A stretch of 42,173 nucleotides of DNA. Source: Verrucomicrobiia bacterium (GTDB taxonomy: Bacteria; Verrucomicrobiota; Verrucomicrobiia; Limisphaerales; JADLHS01). The notes beneath the pieces were generated by a model that had not been told where the DNA came from, made no database searches, and saw only the letters and a list, made by a program, of their open reading frames with translations. Below, one piece after another: positions 1 through 9,372 of this stretch; position 1 is the stretch's first letter, and each line of letters starts with the position of its first letter. The DNA lies in contig JAHCLO010000048.1 of NCBI GenBank assembly GCA_026125285.1, positions 1 to 42,173 on the forward strand, in the 5' to 3' direction. A program made the position numbers and the translations under genes.

Positions 1-109
1 TGGGTTAAACCCTGGTTGGGGGGCGCTCTGCCGAGGCGCCGCTACGCATTTGAGGCATTCTTCACGCAACCTTCCGCCGCCGTTTCCTAAGTAATGGGTG
101 GAAGACATT

Positions 110-3100
110 ATGGAAACGACACGAATATGTCCGAGTTGCCAGAAGCCGTTGCCGACCGACGTGCCGCTGGGATTGTGCCCCGAGTGCCTGATCAAGTCCG
201 GCTTCAACACCGGCACGGAGCCGGGCAACCCCGGCAAGGAATCCAGCTTTGTGCCACCCTCGGTCGAGGAACTGCGGAAGCTCTTCCCCCAGCTTGAGAT
301 TCTGGAACTGATCGGCAAGGGCGGCATGGGCGCGGTCTATAAGGCGCGACAGATGGCGCTGGATCGCTTGGTGGCACTGAAGATTCTACCGCCCGGGGCG
401 GCGGACGACGCCGGCTTTGCGGAGCGGTTCAATCGCGAGGCGCGGGCGTTGGCGCGGCTGAATCATCCGCACATCGTGGCCGTGCATGACTTCGGCCAGG
501 CTGGTGGCCAGCCGTATCTGGTGATGGAATTCGTGGACGGCCCGAACCTGCGGCAGGTGGAACAGGCCGGCCGGCTCACGCCGCAACAGGCGCTGGAGAT
601 CGTGCCGCAAATCTGCGAAGCGCTCCAGTTCGCCCACAACGAAGGCGTCGTCCACCGCGACATCAAACCGGAGAACATCCTGCTGGACAAAAAGGGTCGC
701 GTAAAAATCACCGATTTCGGCATCGCCAAGATTGTGGGCGTGCCAGCGGGAAAGGTCTCGCTCACGGGCGCGAAGGATGTGCTCGGCACGCCGCATTACA
801 TGGCGCCCGAGCAGGTGGAGAAGCCCTCCACGGTGGATCATCGGGCGGACATCTATTCGCTGGGCGTGGTGTTTTATGAACTGCTCACGGGCGAACTGCC
901 GTTGGGCAAATTCCAGCCGCCATCAAGGAAGGTTCAAATGGACGTGCGGTTGGATGAAGTGGTGTTGCATGCGCTGGAAAAGGAACCAGAGCGGCGCTAT
1001 CAACAGGCGAGCCAGGTGAAGACGGACGTGGAGACGATTGCGATGACGCCATCGTCTGGTAGCAGCGGACGTCCGTCCGCTCCAACTGAAGATCAGAGCC
1101 GGCTCACGTCGGCTGCCACGATCCACAGCATGGTCAAAACCCCAGCCAACTGGCTGGTGGCCACGGGCATTCTGAACTGGATTGCCATCCCGTTGATCCT
1201 TTTCGTCACCCTGGGCATTGTAGCCGGGAAAGGGGGCAGGGTCTCCCCCGCGCTAACGCTGCTGATCCCGTTGTTCGTCATGATTCTGAGCAGCGCGATG
1301 ATCGTCGCCGGGCTGAAAATGAAACGGCTGGAGGCCTACAGCCTCGCCATCATCGGCAGCATCCTCGCGATGCTCATCACGCCCGGAAACATCATCGGCC
1401 TGCCGATCGGGATTTGGTGCCTGGTGGTGCTGTGCCGGCGCGAAGTGCGCGAGGCGTTTAATGGAAAACTTCCGCCGGAATTGCTGGGGTCGGGTGCCGT
1501 CGCTGCGTCAGTGCCGCGCCCTGACCGATTCTGGCGACGCTTTGCGGTGGCGATTGCGCTGGTTCTGCTCGCACTGATCTTGATCCCGGTCGGCGCTCTC
1601 CTGCTCAGCATCACGCTGCCGGCCTTGAGTCGAGCCAAGGTCAAGATGCAGCAACAATCCGAGGCAAGCCACGTGTCCGTGACCTTCGGTCCGGCTGTCG
1701 AACGGGTGCTGAACGATCTGGACGAGAACCGAGGCAATGAAGCCTTGAATCTGACGAGCGGCCAGTTGCTGTCGTTGCCCGCCGACTTCGGACAGCGAAC
1801 GGCTGAGGCGCGTGAAAGCTGGCTGAACTCCAATCGCGTTGACTTGCTGGTGGATTACGCCCGCGACCGCTGGGGGCTGATGAGCCGGGGCGTGCGATTT
1901 CGCGACCTGCGCGAACCCGACCTCGGTTGGGGCGGAGTATGGCCGGAGAGCGAGGTCTTGGAAAAACGTGAAAACCGTGAAGGGACGCTTTATCTGTTGC
2001 CCGCGAACGCTCAACCGCCCTTGACTTTTGCCTTCCTCACCGCGAACGGCGAACAGGGTTGGCTACAGATCACCGGTTTGTTCACCAACGAACCGCGCGG
2101 CATGAAGCTGCGCTATAAGCTGACGCAACTGGCCGGCGGCGGGGGCGGTGGAAGCGTGACTGTCTCGTCGCCCGATCTCAGGAATCCGGATGCCGATGCC
2201 ATCAGAATAGACGTTCCCAACCGCTATCTAGCGGCCGCTCTGGCAGGAATGGATCTTGCCGCTGAAAGAATCAAAGAGGCTGCGGCGCGAGGGCAATTAT
2301 CGGAACAGGCGGATGTGTTCAATCACTTCAACGAACTCTGTGACCAACTCCAGGGAAAGAATCAAAACGCCCCCTTCACGCTGCAAGATTGGGGAATCCA
2401 GGAAGCGGACGAGTTCAGAACCATCACGGACAGCATTGCCGCCTTGGAGGATGCTTCGGAACGGATGCGGGACATTGCTCGAAGCAGTCGCCGCTCCAAA
2501 GCCGAGCGCGAACCAATCCTGAAAGAGGCGGCAACCCAGTTCGTGAACCGTTATGCCGAGTTCAAAGCGCGATTGCGCAGCGCGACTCGGTCCGGGGGAA
2601 TGGGCGCCGCGAACCGGAACGCCCAACGCAGATTCGTGCGGTTGGTGGCGGACAAAACGGCGCTGACGTTCGAGGGGCAGCCCGCGAGTTGGGGGAACCT
2701 GGGTGCGCTGCTGGCCAACGTGCCGGATCGGAAGAACACAGTATTGGAGTTTGCCTTCACGTCCGACCAGATTACCGTCGCGCAACAGAACGAGTGGTTT
2801 CAAAAGGCAACCGCGCTGGCGCGGCAGCATGGGTTTGAATACGCCAGCTTCATCGGTATTCACCTGCTCGGCTCGAAGGGGACTTCGAGTTCATCGGCAC
2901 GATCCGTCCCGTCGCTTACGCAAGCCAAATTGGGCGAGTTCAAGGTAACTCTCACCAACGGGTTCACCATGGAGGTCGTGGCGGTCACCCGCAACCCGCG
3001 TGGTGCAAATCTCTGGTGGCAGCCCGACGGGACGCCGCTAGCTGCGCCACCGGTCGAAATCGTCGAATTGCCCAGGCTGGCGCCCACAACTCAATCCCAA

Positions 3101-4162
3101 ATCACCATCATTCCGCAGAACGAGTTTCTGTTCTACGTTCGCCGCCAGATGCCGCCTGGTCTGGCACTCGAGAGTTTTCAGCCCCGCTTCACGCCCCGGC
3201 CCAGGGACATCGAAATGCCGGCGACGGTACGGGAGATTGGCAGCCAGACCCGCGCGTCCGCGCAATTGGTTTGCTTCGCAGAACCACCGGACACGGTTGA
3301 TTACCAGGAGGCAGTTGCCTGCGGGCCGTGGGAAGCGGTTTCCGTTTATGATGTGGAGACGAAGACTACGCGCGATCTTGAGCGCGGCGTGATGGCCCTC
3401 TGGAGTGAACCGCGCTACGAACAGGGCGCATTGCGCTTTGACGTCATGCACGACGCGGATAGGGAGCAACACGCTTTGCGGATGATTGCCCGCTTGCGGA
3501 GTGGTGGCAGCGAGAAGTTGGTTTTTCATACCGGCGTGCTCACCGGTTCCCCGGCCAAAGGCTTCGCCCTCATTCATGGCAGCGAGCGGGAGGTGCAGGA
3601 TTGGTTGCAGCAAGTGAAGGAAATGGTCATCGAGCGCACGCCCTGGGTGCGCGGGGAAATACGGAATATCGCCCTGAAACCACGCTTCACCGCCGAGAAG
3701 GCATCCGCGCACACGTTTGGCCCAATCATTGAGCGGGTGGTCAGCGGCGGAGGCGATACTCGCCAACGCTTCATTGACTTCGACACCGGTGACCAGTTTG
3801 CTGCCTCAGATATTTTCGATGCGGCGGAACCCAGCCCGGAGGAAACTCAGCGATGGGTGAAACAAAAGGGTATTGACGCGGCGGGCGACGCCAGTCCGGC
3901 AATCTCCGGCCTGGTTGGCTTCGACATGGTGGCCGTGCCGGTGCCGCGGAACGAATGGGATATGACTTCCGCTCGCCTGGATTACTATCTCGCGACCGCC
4001 AAGCCCAGCACGCCCGCCATCATGTTCCCCAAGGGCGACATGTCGGCCAGTTACGTCATTCAGACTCGTGAGGGCGGCCGTGGTCTGCTGCAAATCGTCG
4101 GATTCACCCAAGACCCGAACAGTGTGAGCATGATAATCCGTTACAAAATGGCAAAGCCATGA
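110..4162 (+). CDS. Membrane Ser/Thr protein kinase with zinc ribbon and duplicated C-terminal domain
   Basis: Hanks-type Ser/Thr kinase of about 1350 residues. An N-terminal zinc ribbon (C7, C10, C23, C26) precedes the kinase domain (about 60-330): glycine loop GKGGMGAVY, catalytic lysine K91 in VALK, HRDIKPEN with D184, DFG with D202, and APE. Four or five hydrophobic segments follow (about 346-373, 379-402, 409-441, 476-505), so the kinase should be cytoplasmic and the roughly 850-residue remainder outside. The last hydrophobic segment runs into LPALSRAKVKMQQQ, like the pilin-type stems common in this phylum. Two similar blocks of about 150 residues (about 524-675 and 1197-1350) both begin near FGPxxERV and end near LQIxGFTxxP...RYK. 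I start at ATG 110 because GGAAG lies 5 bases upstream; an in-frame GTG at 98 would add four residues. The kinase call is certain; its substrate and signal are unknown. Confidence 0.93.
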   Translation: METTRICPSCQKPLPTDVPLGLCPECLIKSGFNTGTEPGNPGKESSFVPPSVEELRKLFPQLEILELIGKGGMGAVYKARQMALDRLVALKILPPGAADDAGFAERFNREARALARLNHPHIVAVHDFGQAGGQPYLVMEFVDGPNLRQVEQAGRLTPQQALEIVPQICEALQFAHNEGVVHRDIKPENILLDKKGRVKITDFGIAKIVGVPAGKVSLTGAKDVLGTPHYMAPEQVEKPSTVDHRADIYSLGVVFYELLTGELPLGKFQPPSRKVQMDVRLDEVVLHALEKEPERRYQQASQVKTDVETIAMTPSSGSSGRPSAPTEDQSRLTSAATIHSMVKTPANWLVATGILNWIAIPLILFVTLGIVAGKGGRVSPALTLLIPLFVMILSSAMIVAGLKMKRLEAYSLAIIGSILAMLITPGNIIGLPIGIWCLVVLCRREVREAFNGKLPPELLGSGAVAASVPRPDRFWRRFAVAIALVLLALILIPVGALLLSITLPALSRAKVKMQQQSEASHVSVTFGPAVERVLNDLDENRGNEALNLTSGQLLSLPADFGQRTAEARESWLNSNRVDLLVDYARDRWGLMSRGVRFRDLREPDLGWGGVWPESEVLEKRENREGTLYLLPANAQPPLTFAFLTANGEQGWLQITGLFTNEPRGMKLRYKLTQLAGGGGGGSVTVSSPDLRNPDADAIRIDVPNRYLAAALAGMDLAAERIKEAAARGQLSEQADVFNHFNELCDQLQGKNQNAPFTLQDWGIQEADEFRTITDSIAALEDASERMRDIARSSRRSKAEREPILKEAATQFVNRYAEFKARLRSATRSGGMGAANRNAQRRFVRLVADKTALTFEGQPASWGNLGALLANVPDRKNTVLEFAFTSDQITVAQQNEWFQKATALARQHGFEYASFIGIHLLGSKGTSSSSARSVPSLTQAKLGEFKVTLTNGFTMEVVAVTRNPRGANLWWQPDGTPLAAPPVEIVELPRLAPTTQSQITIIPQNEFLFYVRRQMPPGLALESFQPRFTPRPRDIEMPATVREIGSQTRASAQLVCFAEPPDTVDYQEAVACGPWEAVSVYDVETKTTRDLERGVMALWSEPRYEQGALRFDVMHDADREQHALRMIARLRSGGSEKLVFHTGVLTGSPAKGFALIHGSEREVQDWLQQVKEMVIERTPWVRGEIRNIALKPRFTAEKASAHTFGPIIERVVSGGGDTRQRFIDFDTGDQFAASDIFDAAEPSPEETQRWVKQKGIDAAGDASPAISGLVGFDMVAVPVPRNEWDMTSARLDYYLATAKPSTPAIMFPKGDMSASYVIQTREGGRGLLQIVGFTQDPNSVSMIIRYKMAKP

Positions 4163-4388
4163 TGTCCGAATGTTGTTTCTTTGAATTGGCGATTCCCTCA
4201 CAACTCCGTCATGGCATCGGCTCGCGGCGAATAGGGTAACTTCAGTATTGATGAAGTTGCGTTTCGACAAGGCAACGATTGGAGAAGAAGCTGGACTACG
4301 GCAATGGTGCGCGCAGTACAATCGCCACTCCGGTGGTGGTTGGTGTCCCGGCCAACGTGGCTTTTGCCTTGAGTGGAGTCGCGGTTGG

Positions 4389-5564
4389 TTAGCGTTTGAT
4401 GCCGTAACGTGCCTCGAATTCCGGATTGCCGGGCGGTGGAGCAATCCCCGGGGCGGCGACTGGCGCGACGGTGCCGCCGGGGCTGGCGCTGGTTGAAGCG
4501 GTGACGGCCTTGAAGATGCCAGCGACCACGCTTTTCTCTGGATCGGGAAGGGCCAAGAAGATCTTTCCGGTAATCTCGCCATCAGTCATCTCGCCCAATT
4601 CCAGCTTCATCGTGTAACCCGTCGCAAACGGTCTCGATTGAGGAGCGAATTTAGGGTTGGGCTTCCACCGTTTGACGACTTGCGGCACGTTCGGTCCCTT
4701 CATGTCGCTCGAAATTGCCCAAGTGCTCCCCGCCAGCGGCTCGCCGGCTTTCGGACGAAGGTAAACCAAGATTTCCCGATCCGGGGAGACGCCTGACCCT
4801 TGCGTCAGGCGCAAGAGATGCGAAGTACCGGCAAGGTCCAGGCGCGCAGTTTCAACGACGAAATTCGTGCCGGAAATCATGCCGTTGGCCCGGCCTTCCG
4901 GGATTCTTGCCGCAGCAAGGTCAAGGGTATGGACAGCAGTGAGCAAGGGCAATTCCCTCTCTGGCGGTCGTGCGGTGTCGCTATCGCTCGGAGATCTGGG
5001 CGTGCCCGAACGCCCGCTGCCGACGGCCGGCTCACGGTTAGGATCGGTGGCGTCCAAGCCCTGATGAAGGTCAGCGATGTGCCCCATCTGCCCGCCGTCC
5101 GCGCTCTGCTCTGCTTCACGGCGTTCGGCGTTGGCTTTCTCCTGGTAATCAAGCAGGTAGCCGTAGCCGAAATAGCCAAGCACGCCCAGCGCGATCACAG
5201 CCAAGCCGATGGAGACATACTGCATCGGGCCTCGCTTTTTCCCAGTCTCATTGGAGGAATAGACCCGATAGACAGGCTTTGCGCGCGACGGCGATTCACC
5301 CTCGGCTCCGCTGCTTTGAGGTCGGCCTAATGAAAGTCTGGATTGGTTCGACGGCGGCGGGGGCGGGCCCTGAATATTCGAGCCACGGGAGGGGTCCGCA
5401 ACCATGCGGACCTGCGGTGCCGCAGGCCGCGGTGCGGCGACCGGAACTTGGGGTACCGTGATCTGGTTTTGACAGGCCGGACACGACAATTGATGTCCCA
5501 TCCAATTGGGATCGCAGGTGATATGTTGACCGCATTGGGGACAGGAAAACTTGATGTCACTCAT
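4389..5564 (-). CDS. Zinc-ribbon, single-pass membrane protein of unknown function
   Basis: Predicted protein of 391 residues. The N-terminus has a treble-clef or zinc-ribbon pattern (CPQC at 8-11, C17, CPAC at 28-31). A proline-rich linker follows, then one membrane segment (about 115-140, QYVSIGLAVIALGVLGYFGY), a charged stretch (QEKANAERREAEQ), and a C-terminal domain of about 170 residues that I do not recognise. The start is ATG 5564 because CCGGAG sits 7 bases upstream; a longer reading frame to 5621 lacks this signal. The gene converges on the kinase, which also has an N-terminal zinc ribbon and a membrane anchor, so a shared signalling role is possible but only inferred from position and architecture. 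Confidence 0.8.
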   Translation of the reverse strand: MSDIKFSCPQCGQHITCDPNWMGHQLSCPACQNQITVPQVPVAAPRPAAPQVRMVADPSRGSNIQGPPPPPSNQSRLSLGRPQSSGAEGESPSRAKPVYRVYSSNETGKKRGPMQYVSIGLAVIALGVLGYFGYGYLLDYQEKANAERREAEQSADGGQMGHIADLHQGLDATDPNREPAVGSGRSGTPRSPSDSDTARPPERELPLLTAVHTLDLAAARIPEGRANGMISGTNFVVETARLDLAGTSHLLRLTQGSGVSPDREILVYLRPKAGEPLAGSTWAISSDMKGPNVPQVVKRWKPNPKFAPQSRPFATGYTMKLELGEMTDGEITGKIFLALPDPEKSVVAGIFKAVTASTSASPGGTVAPVAAPGIAPPPGNPEFEARYGIKR

Positions 5565-5844
5565 AAAATTGCTCCGGTTTTCCACCAGTCTGTGCCTCCT
5601 CCGGCTCGAAATTGTTCCCAAGCGCGGACCCGAAGGCCACGCTCATTTACATCATTGGCGGGCGGGCGCGTCAAGCAAATGAGATGGCGGAAATGACTTG
5701 CTGATCACGGGGGCACGCCGAGTGGAGATTGGCCGTCGCCGGAAGGTCGCGCAGCGACACAGGTACGCGTGCGTTTGCTTACGTTTGGACCGTTACTCAG
5801 CTTCGGATTGACTTCTTGGAGGTGGTCGCGAATCCTCTGATCGC

Positions 5845-6333
5845 GTGTCAGAGTTGAAGTGGTTCGTTGCCCATACCAAACCCCGACGAGAGAAGAAGCT
5901 GGTGGATTACTGCCAGCGGCAGGGCATTGCCGCGAAGCTGCCTTGCGTTGATTCAGTGCATAAGTATCGGGGAAAGACCGTTGTGTTCCGAAAGCCCTTG
6001 TTTCCCGGGTATGTGTTTTTGCAGTTGGAAACCGGGCAGCGGGATTCCGTCCGCCAGAATGACCATGTGGCGAATTTGCTCGAGGTGTTCGATCAGGAGT
6101 CATTCTATCGGCAGTTGCAGGACATCCTTCTGGCGTTGGAGTCCAATCTGGAGGTGCGGTTGGCTCCAGCCATCGGCGAAGGGATGCGGGTGCGTATCAG
6201 GTCGGGACCGTTGCAGGGGTTGGAAGGTTGGGTTGAACAGCGGTATGGCCGGGCAACAGTCCTGCTGCGGCTGGATTTCATCAATCAGGCGGCGGCGGTG
6301 AAGCTGGATGCGAACATGCTGGATTTGGCCTGA
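5845..6333 (+). CDS. Specialised NusG-family transcription antitermination protein
   Basis: NusG paralogue of 162 residues (RfaH/UpxY/LoaP type). The NGN domain covers about 1-110: WFVAHTKPRREKK near the start and FPGYVFLQLE near 55 are the family's RNA-polymerase-binding signatures. A KOW domain follows (about 115-160, VRIRSGPLQGLEGWVEQ). Such paralogues bind elongating polymerase and let it read through terminators, usually for one nearby long operon of exopolysaccharide or secondary-metabolite genes. Housekeeping NusG normally sits by secE and ribosomal protein genes, which are absent here. The only in-frame start is GTG 5845; a good GGAGGT lies about 22 bases upstream, too far for normal spacing. 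No polysaccharide operon follows. Confidence 0.88.
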   Translation: MSELKWFVAHTKPRREKKLVDYCQRQGIAAKLPCVDSVHKYRGKTVVFRKPLFPGYVFLQLETGQRDSVRQNDHVANLLEVFDQESFYRQLQDILLALESNLEVRLAPAIGEGMRVRIRSGPLQGLEGWVEQRYGRATVLLRLDFINQAAAVKLDANMLDLA

Positions 6334-6453
6334 TGAACAGCGCCGGCGCAAGGGGGGCCGAGGTGAATTGCGGCAGACTTCGGGAGGCTTTGGGCCGCGG
6401 CTGGGGCTAGTCTGCGACAGATTCTCGACAGGCCACTGGACCACTCATCACCG

Positions 6454-6476
6454 TGTCGCCGGTTTCTTCGGCGACA
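6454..6476. repeat. Perfect 8-bp stem hairpin
   Basis: TGTCGCCG at 6454-6461 and CGGCGACA at 6469-6476 form a perfect stem around a 7-base loop. No T-run follows on either strand, so it is not a classical intrinsic terminator. It lies 120 bases after the nusG paralogue and could be a pause or antitermination site, or simply a palindromic repeat. Confidence 0.6.
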
Positions 6477-6636
6477 GGGTTATCCACCAGCCCGTTGACA
6501 GACCCGAGGGGTAGCATTGGTAAGTCTCCACTACCTGACTTGCGCCGGGCATTTCGATGACGTTGCGCCGGTGACTGCCCATCGCCGGGCACGGCATGTC
6601 TCACGTCGAGGCGGGAAATGACTCTTTTGTGGACAC

Positions 6637-7083
6637 TTGTTGTCCGATGCATCGTTAGTCGCTCGGTCATCTTATTTGAGTTGGGCAGGGCGCAGGAATG
6701 TGTGGAACTTCATGGGGTATGCCGGCTGGTGGTTGACGATTAACCGCTACTGCCAAACTGGTTATACCTTCGTTCGGCATCAGGCTTTTCCAAGTCCGTG
6801 CTCCAATTCGGTGGCCAGGCTTGCAGGGCGTGCCGTGTTGGGGATATTCAGACTCCTCGGCAGACTGTTGGGGCACACAGTCTGCTATGCAATTGGCATG
6901 ATGATCGCGCTTATCATATCCCTCTGGACCGGCATCTCGATTGTACTTTGTCTAGCGCTCGTCGGTATTGCTGCGAAACCTGCGCCGGGCTTTGCCCGCG
7001 AAACCACTTTGGGGGATGAAATCGCGCTAGAGCATCACGCGCTGCACGATCGTCGTGAGGGCTTGGTCCTGGCGACTCAGTAG
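6637..7083 (+). CDS. Doubtful reading frame, possible gene remnant
   Basis: Open frame of 148 codons from a TTG. The middle reads like a membrane-adjacent protein segment (hydrophobic run HTVCYAIGMMIALIISLW) and is rich in Trp, Tyr and Cys. There is no ribosome binding site, the third-base preference is weaker than in the neighbours, and I recognise no domain. It may be the decayed end of a gene of the operon once served by the upstream nusG paralogue, or chance. Confidence 0.18.
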   Translation: MLSDASLVARSSYLSWAGRRNVWNFMGYAGWWLTINRYCQTGYTFVRHQAFPSPCSNSVARLAGRAVLGIFRLLGRLLGHTVCYAIGMMIALIISLWTGISIVLCLALVGIAAKPAPGFARETTLGDEIALEHHALHDRREGLVLATQ

Positions 7084-7464
7084 GCAATAACCGCCTGGCA
7101 AATTCTCGTCGCTGGCAGTGCGACATGCTTTTCAGACCTTCAGTAATTCCATGACGCTCCTCTTTCCCCCAATGCAGTTGGGGTGAACTCACGTCCGCTG
7201 CTGCGAGGTTCATTGGCCGAGAGCTTGTGCAGATGCGAGTGCCTGCCACCCAGCGGCCGATTACAGCGATCAGCCCGCTCTGCCAATCTGGGGAGGATGA
7301 AGTCCGGATTGTTCGGATTCCATTGCCTCGGAGCTTCCCCGCCTCCCGGTCGCAATTGTCACTCAACTCCTTCCTCCAAAACGGACGGCGGCAACCGTGT
7401 TTGGAAAGTCCCGGCGCCGCGTGGCGTCCCTCGACATTCCGGCGGTGTTTGATACGTTGGCAGC

Positions 7465-8664
7465 GTGAGCTTTGTTGCTGAATTCAATGGCCTGTCGCTG
7501 TCCCATCTGGTGCGGGAATCGCTTTCCACCACCACCGCGGCGGTGCGTGCCAGCCTGGCGAAACATTCGCTGTTGTTGACCGATTTCGCACGGTTGATTT
7601 CGCCCGCTGCCGGGGACTTGCTCGAACCGCTGGGCCGCCGCTCGCAGCAGCTCACCCAGCGGCGTTTCGGCAAAGTCATCCGCCTGTTCGCGCCGCTTTA
7701 CCTCTCCAATGAATGTATCAACAACTGCAAGTATTGCGGCTTCTCGCGCGACAATCCCATCCTGCGCGTGACGCTGTCGGTGGACGAGGTGCTGCGGGAA
7801 GCGCGGGCACTGGCGGCACAGGGCTTCCGCAACATCCTGCTTGTGGCGGGTGAACATCCCAAGTTCGTTTCCAACGGTTATCTGCGCGATTGCGTGGCGG
7901 CTTTGCATGCGGAGATTCCCAGTGTGTCGCTGGAGGTCGGTCCCATGGAAGCCGACGAATATCGGCCGCTGGTCGCCGCCGGGGCGGACGGTCTGGTGGT
8001 ATATCAAGAAACCTACGACCGCGCGGTCTATGACGATCTCCACACCGCCGGCCCCAAGCGGGATTTCGATTGGCGCATGGAAACCCCGGAGCGCGCCTAT
8101 GCCGCAGGCTTCCGGCGCATCGGCATTGGCGCCCTGTTCGGACTGGCTGACTGGCGTTACGAAGCGCTGAGTGTGGCGGCGCACGCGGATTACCTGCTGC
8201 GCAACTGCTGGAAGGCGTCGCTCACCATCTCCCTGCCACGGCTACGTCCCTGCGCAGGCGAGTTCCAACCGCTCACGCATCTCTCCGATCGCGAACTGGT
8301 GCAATTGGTGTGCGCGTTCCGGCTCACGTTTCCCGACGTTGGCCTTGTACTCTCAACGCGCGAGCCGGCCAGGCTGCGCGACGGTTTGTTCCCGTTGGGC
8401 ATCACGCTTATCAGCGCCGGCAGTCACACGGAACCGGGTGGTTACACGGGCGCGGGCAAGCAAAACATTCATCAGACCGTGCGGGGCCGCATTGTGGAAA
8501 CGGGCGCAAGTGAATGGGCCACACCTACGAACGGGCTCGTCACCAATGCCACCGGACAGTTCAACATCGCCGATGAACGTTCCGCCGGGGAGGTAGCCAG
8601 ACACATTCAACGTCTCGGTTACGAGCCGGTGTGGAAGGACTGGGACGCGGCGTTGATGGCTTGA
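7465..8664 (+). CDS. thiH: 2-iminoacetate synthase ThiH
   Basis: Radical SAM enzyme that splits tyrosine into 2-iminoacetate (dehydroglycine) and p-cresol; the imine is then used by ThiG to build the thiazole ring of thiamine. The 399-residue length is normal. The [4Fe-4S] ligands are C84, C88 and C91 in CINNCKYCGF. Other family features are LVAGEHPKFV, the VYQETYDRAVYDDLHTAGPK segment, and the C-terminal half typical of ThiH/BATS domains (LSTREPARLRDGLFPLGIT, then GGYTG). The start is GTG 7465. A ThiS sulfur carrier lies 700 bases downstream on the same strand, which supports ThiH rather than another Tyr-lyase homologue. thiG, thiE and thiF are not in the window. Confidence 0.95.
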   Translation: MSFVAEFNGLSLSHLVRESLSTTTAAVRASLAKHSLLLTDFARLISPAAGDLLEPLGRRSQQLTQRRFGKVIRLFAPLYLSNECINNCKYCGFSRDNPILRVTLSVDEVLREARALAAQGFRNILLVAGEHPKFVSNGYLRDCVAALHAEIPSVSLEVGPMEADEYRPLVAAGADGLVVYQETYDRAVYDDLHTAGPKRDFDWRMETPERAYAAGFRRIGIGALFGLADWRYEALSVAAHADYLLRNCWKASLTISLPRLRPCAGEFQPLTHLSDRELVQLVCAFRLTFPDVGLVLSTREPARLRDGLFPLGITLISAGSHTEPGGYTGAGKQNIHQTVRGRIVETGASEWATPTNGLVTNATGQFNIADERSAGEVARHIQRLGYEPVWKDWDAALMA

Positions 8665-8676
8665 ACGAATCCACCT

Positions 8677-9045
8677 ATGGAAAGACTGATCTGTGCAATT
8701 GCTGCGCCAGATGATGCCTTCTACGTGGCGCTGAAGAATGAATTGGTTTCTCTCAAGCCGTCTGCACGAGCATGGAAGCTCAATTCTTGGGAACCAGACG
8801 TCGCCGGGAGTCTGGAAGTGGTTGTTCAAGCGTTAACGCGAGTCTTGGAGGATGACTGGCGCGAGAATGTGAGCCAGAAATTGCCGTGCAAGTTCGAATA
8901 CCAAATACTTCGAGTGAAAACTCCATTTGATCACGTTCAGGTGTTAACCAGATTATTTTCGCCACCGGATCCCCAAAGCATTTTCTACGGACGTGAGGTG
9001 GCGAAGCTTGGTGATGATGATTTTGTGGTTTGGGTAAGCGATTAG
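8677..9045 (+). CDS. Hypothetical protein in the thi cluster
   Basis: Predicted 122-residue soluble protein, not recognised. It begins 12 bases after thiH on the same strand with an ATG, so co-transcription is likely. It is acidic, with no signal peptide or membrane segment; the end (KLGDDDFVVWVSD) is compact and hydrophobic. Base composition is less GC-rich than thiH, which could mean later acquisition. No link to thiamine synthesis can be shown. Confidence 0.6.
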   Translation: MERLICAIAAPDDAFYVALKNELVSLKPSARAWKLNSWEPDVAGSLEVVVQALTRVLEDDWRENVSQKLPCKFEYQILRVKTPFDHVQVLTRLFSPPDPQSIFYGREVAKLGDDDFVVWVSD

Positions 9046-9087
9046 CACGTACTTGCCCAGTTACGGTAGTGTCGTTAGTTTGCACCT

Positions 9088-9309
9088 ATGACAACCGTCG
9101 CAAAGGAACTGGTTGAAATTGTCGGTGCGCTCCCGGAGGACAAGGCCCGCGAACTGGTGGATCTTGCGCGTTTCCCTCAGCAACAGTCCGGCGACCGCGA
9201 GTGGGAGCGCATCATCGCTGATAAGCGCGGGTATCCAAAGCTGGACAAGTTTGTGACCGAGGCATTGCGCGAAGGCCCCGTCGCACCCTTGGATCCGGCG
9301 AAGTTGTGA
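9088..9309 (+). CDS. Small antitoxin-like protein
   Basis: Protein of 73 residues. The N-terminal helix pattern (ELVEIVGALPEDKARELVDLARF) resembles DUF2281-like and related small type II antitoxins, and the tail (WERIIADKRGYPKLDKFV, then PLDPAKL) matches the style of such proteins as I remember them. An antitoxin normally sits directly before its toxin, but the next 63 bases hold no toxin start and the following gene is thiS. It is therefore an orphan antitoxin or a small regulator. Family assignment is tentative. Confidence 0.6.
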   Translation: MTTVAKELVEIVGALPEDKARELVDLARFPQQQSGDREWERIIADKRGYPKLDKFVTEALREGPVAPLDPAKL

Positions 9310-9372
9310 TCTCCAAGATACGACTTAATTGATCTGGATTGGCACGCACAACGAGTTCGACAATCTATTCAC

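Larger units (their letters stand above)
6334..7464 (+). other. Gene-poor stretch between nusG paralogue and thiH
   Basis: About 1.1 kb without a convincing gene. It holds a hairpin at 6454-6476 and one weak reading frame at 6637-7083, both listed separately. I saw no tRNA, no conserved TPP riboswitch core before thiH and no transposase remnant. An antiterminator followed by empty DNA suggests that the operon it once served was lost, but this is inference. Confidence 0.6.

Noticed and set aside
7084..7464. Possible TPP riboswitch before thiH
   Set aside because: I looked for the conserved CTGAGA and ACCTGATCTGG-type cores and found neither.
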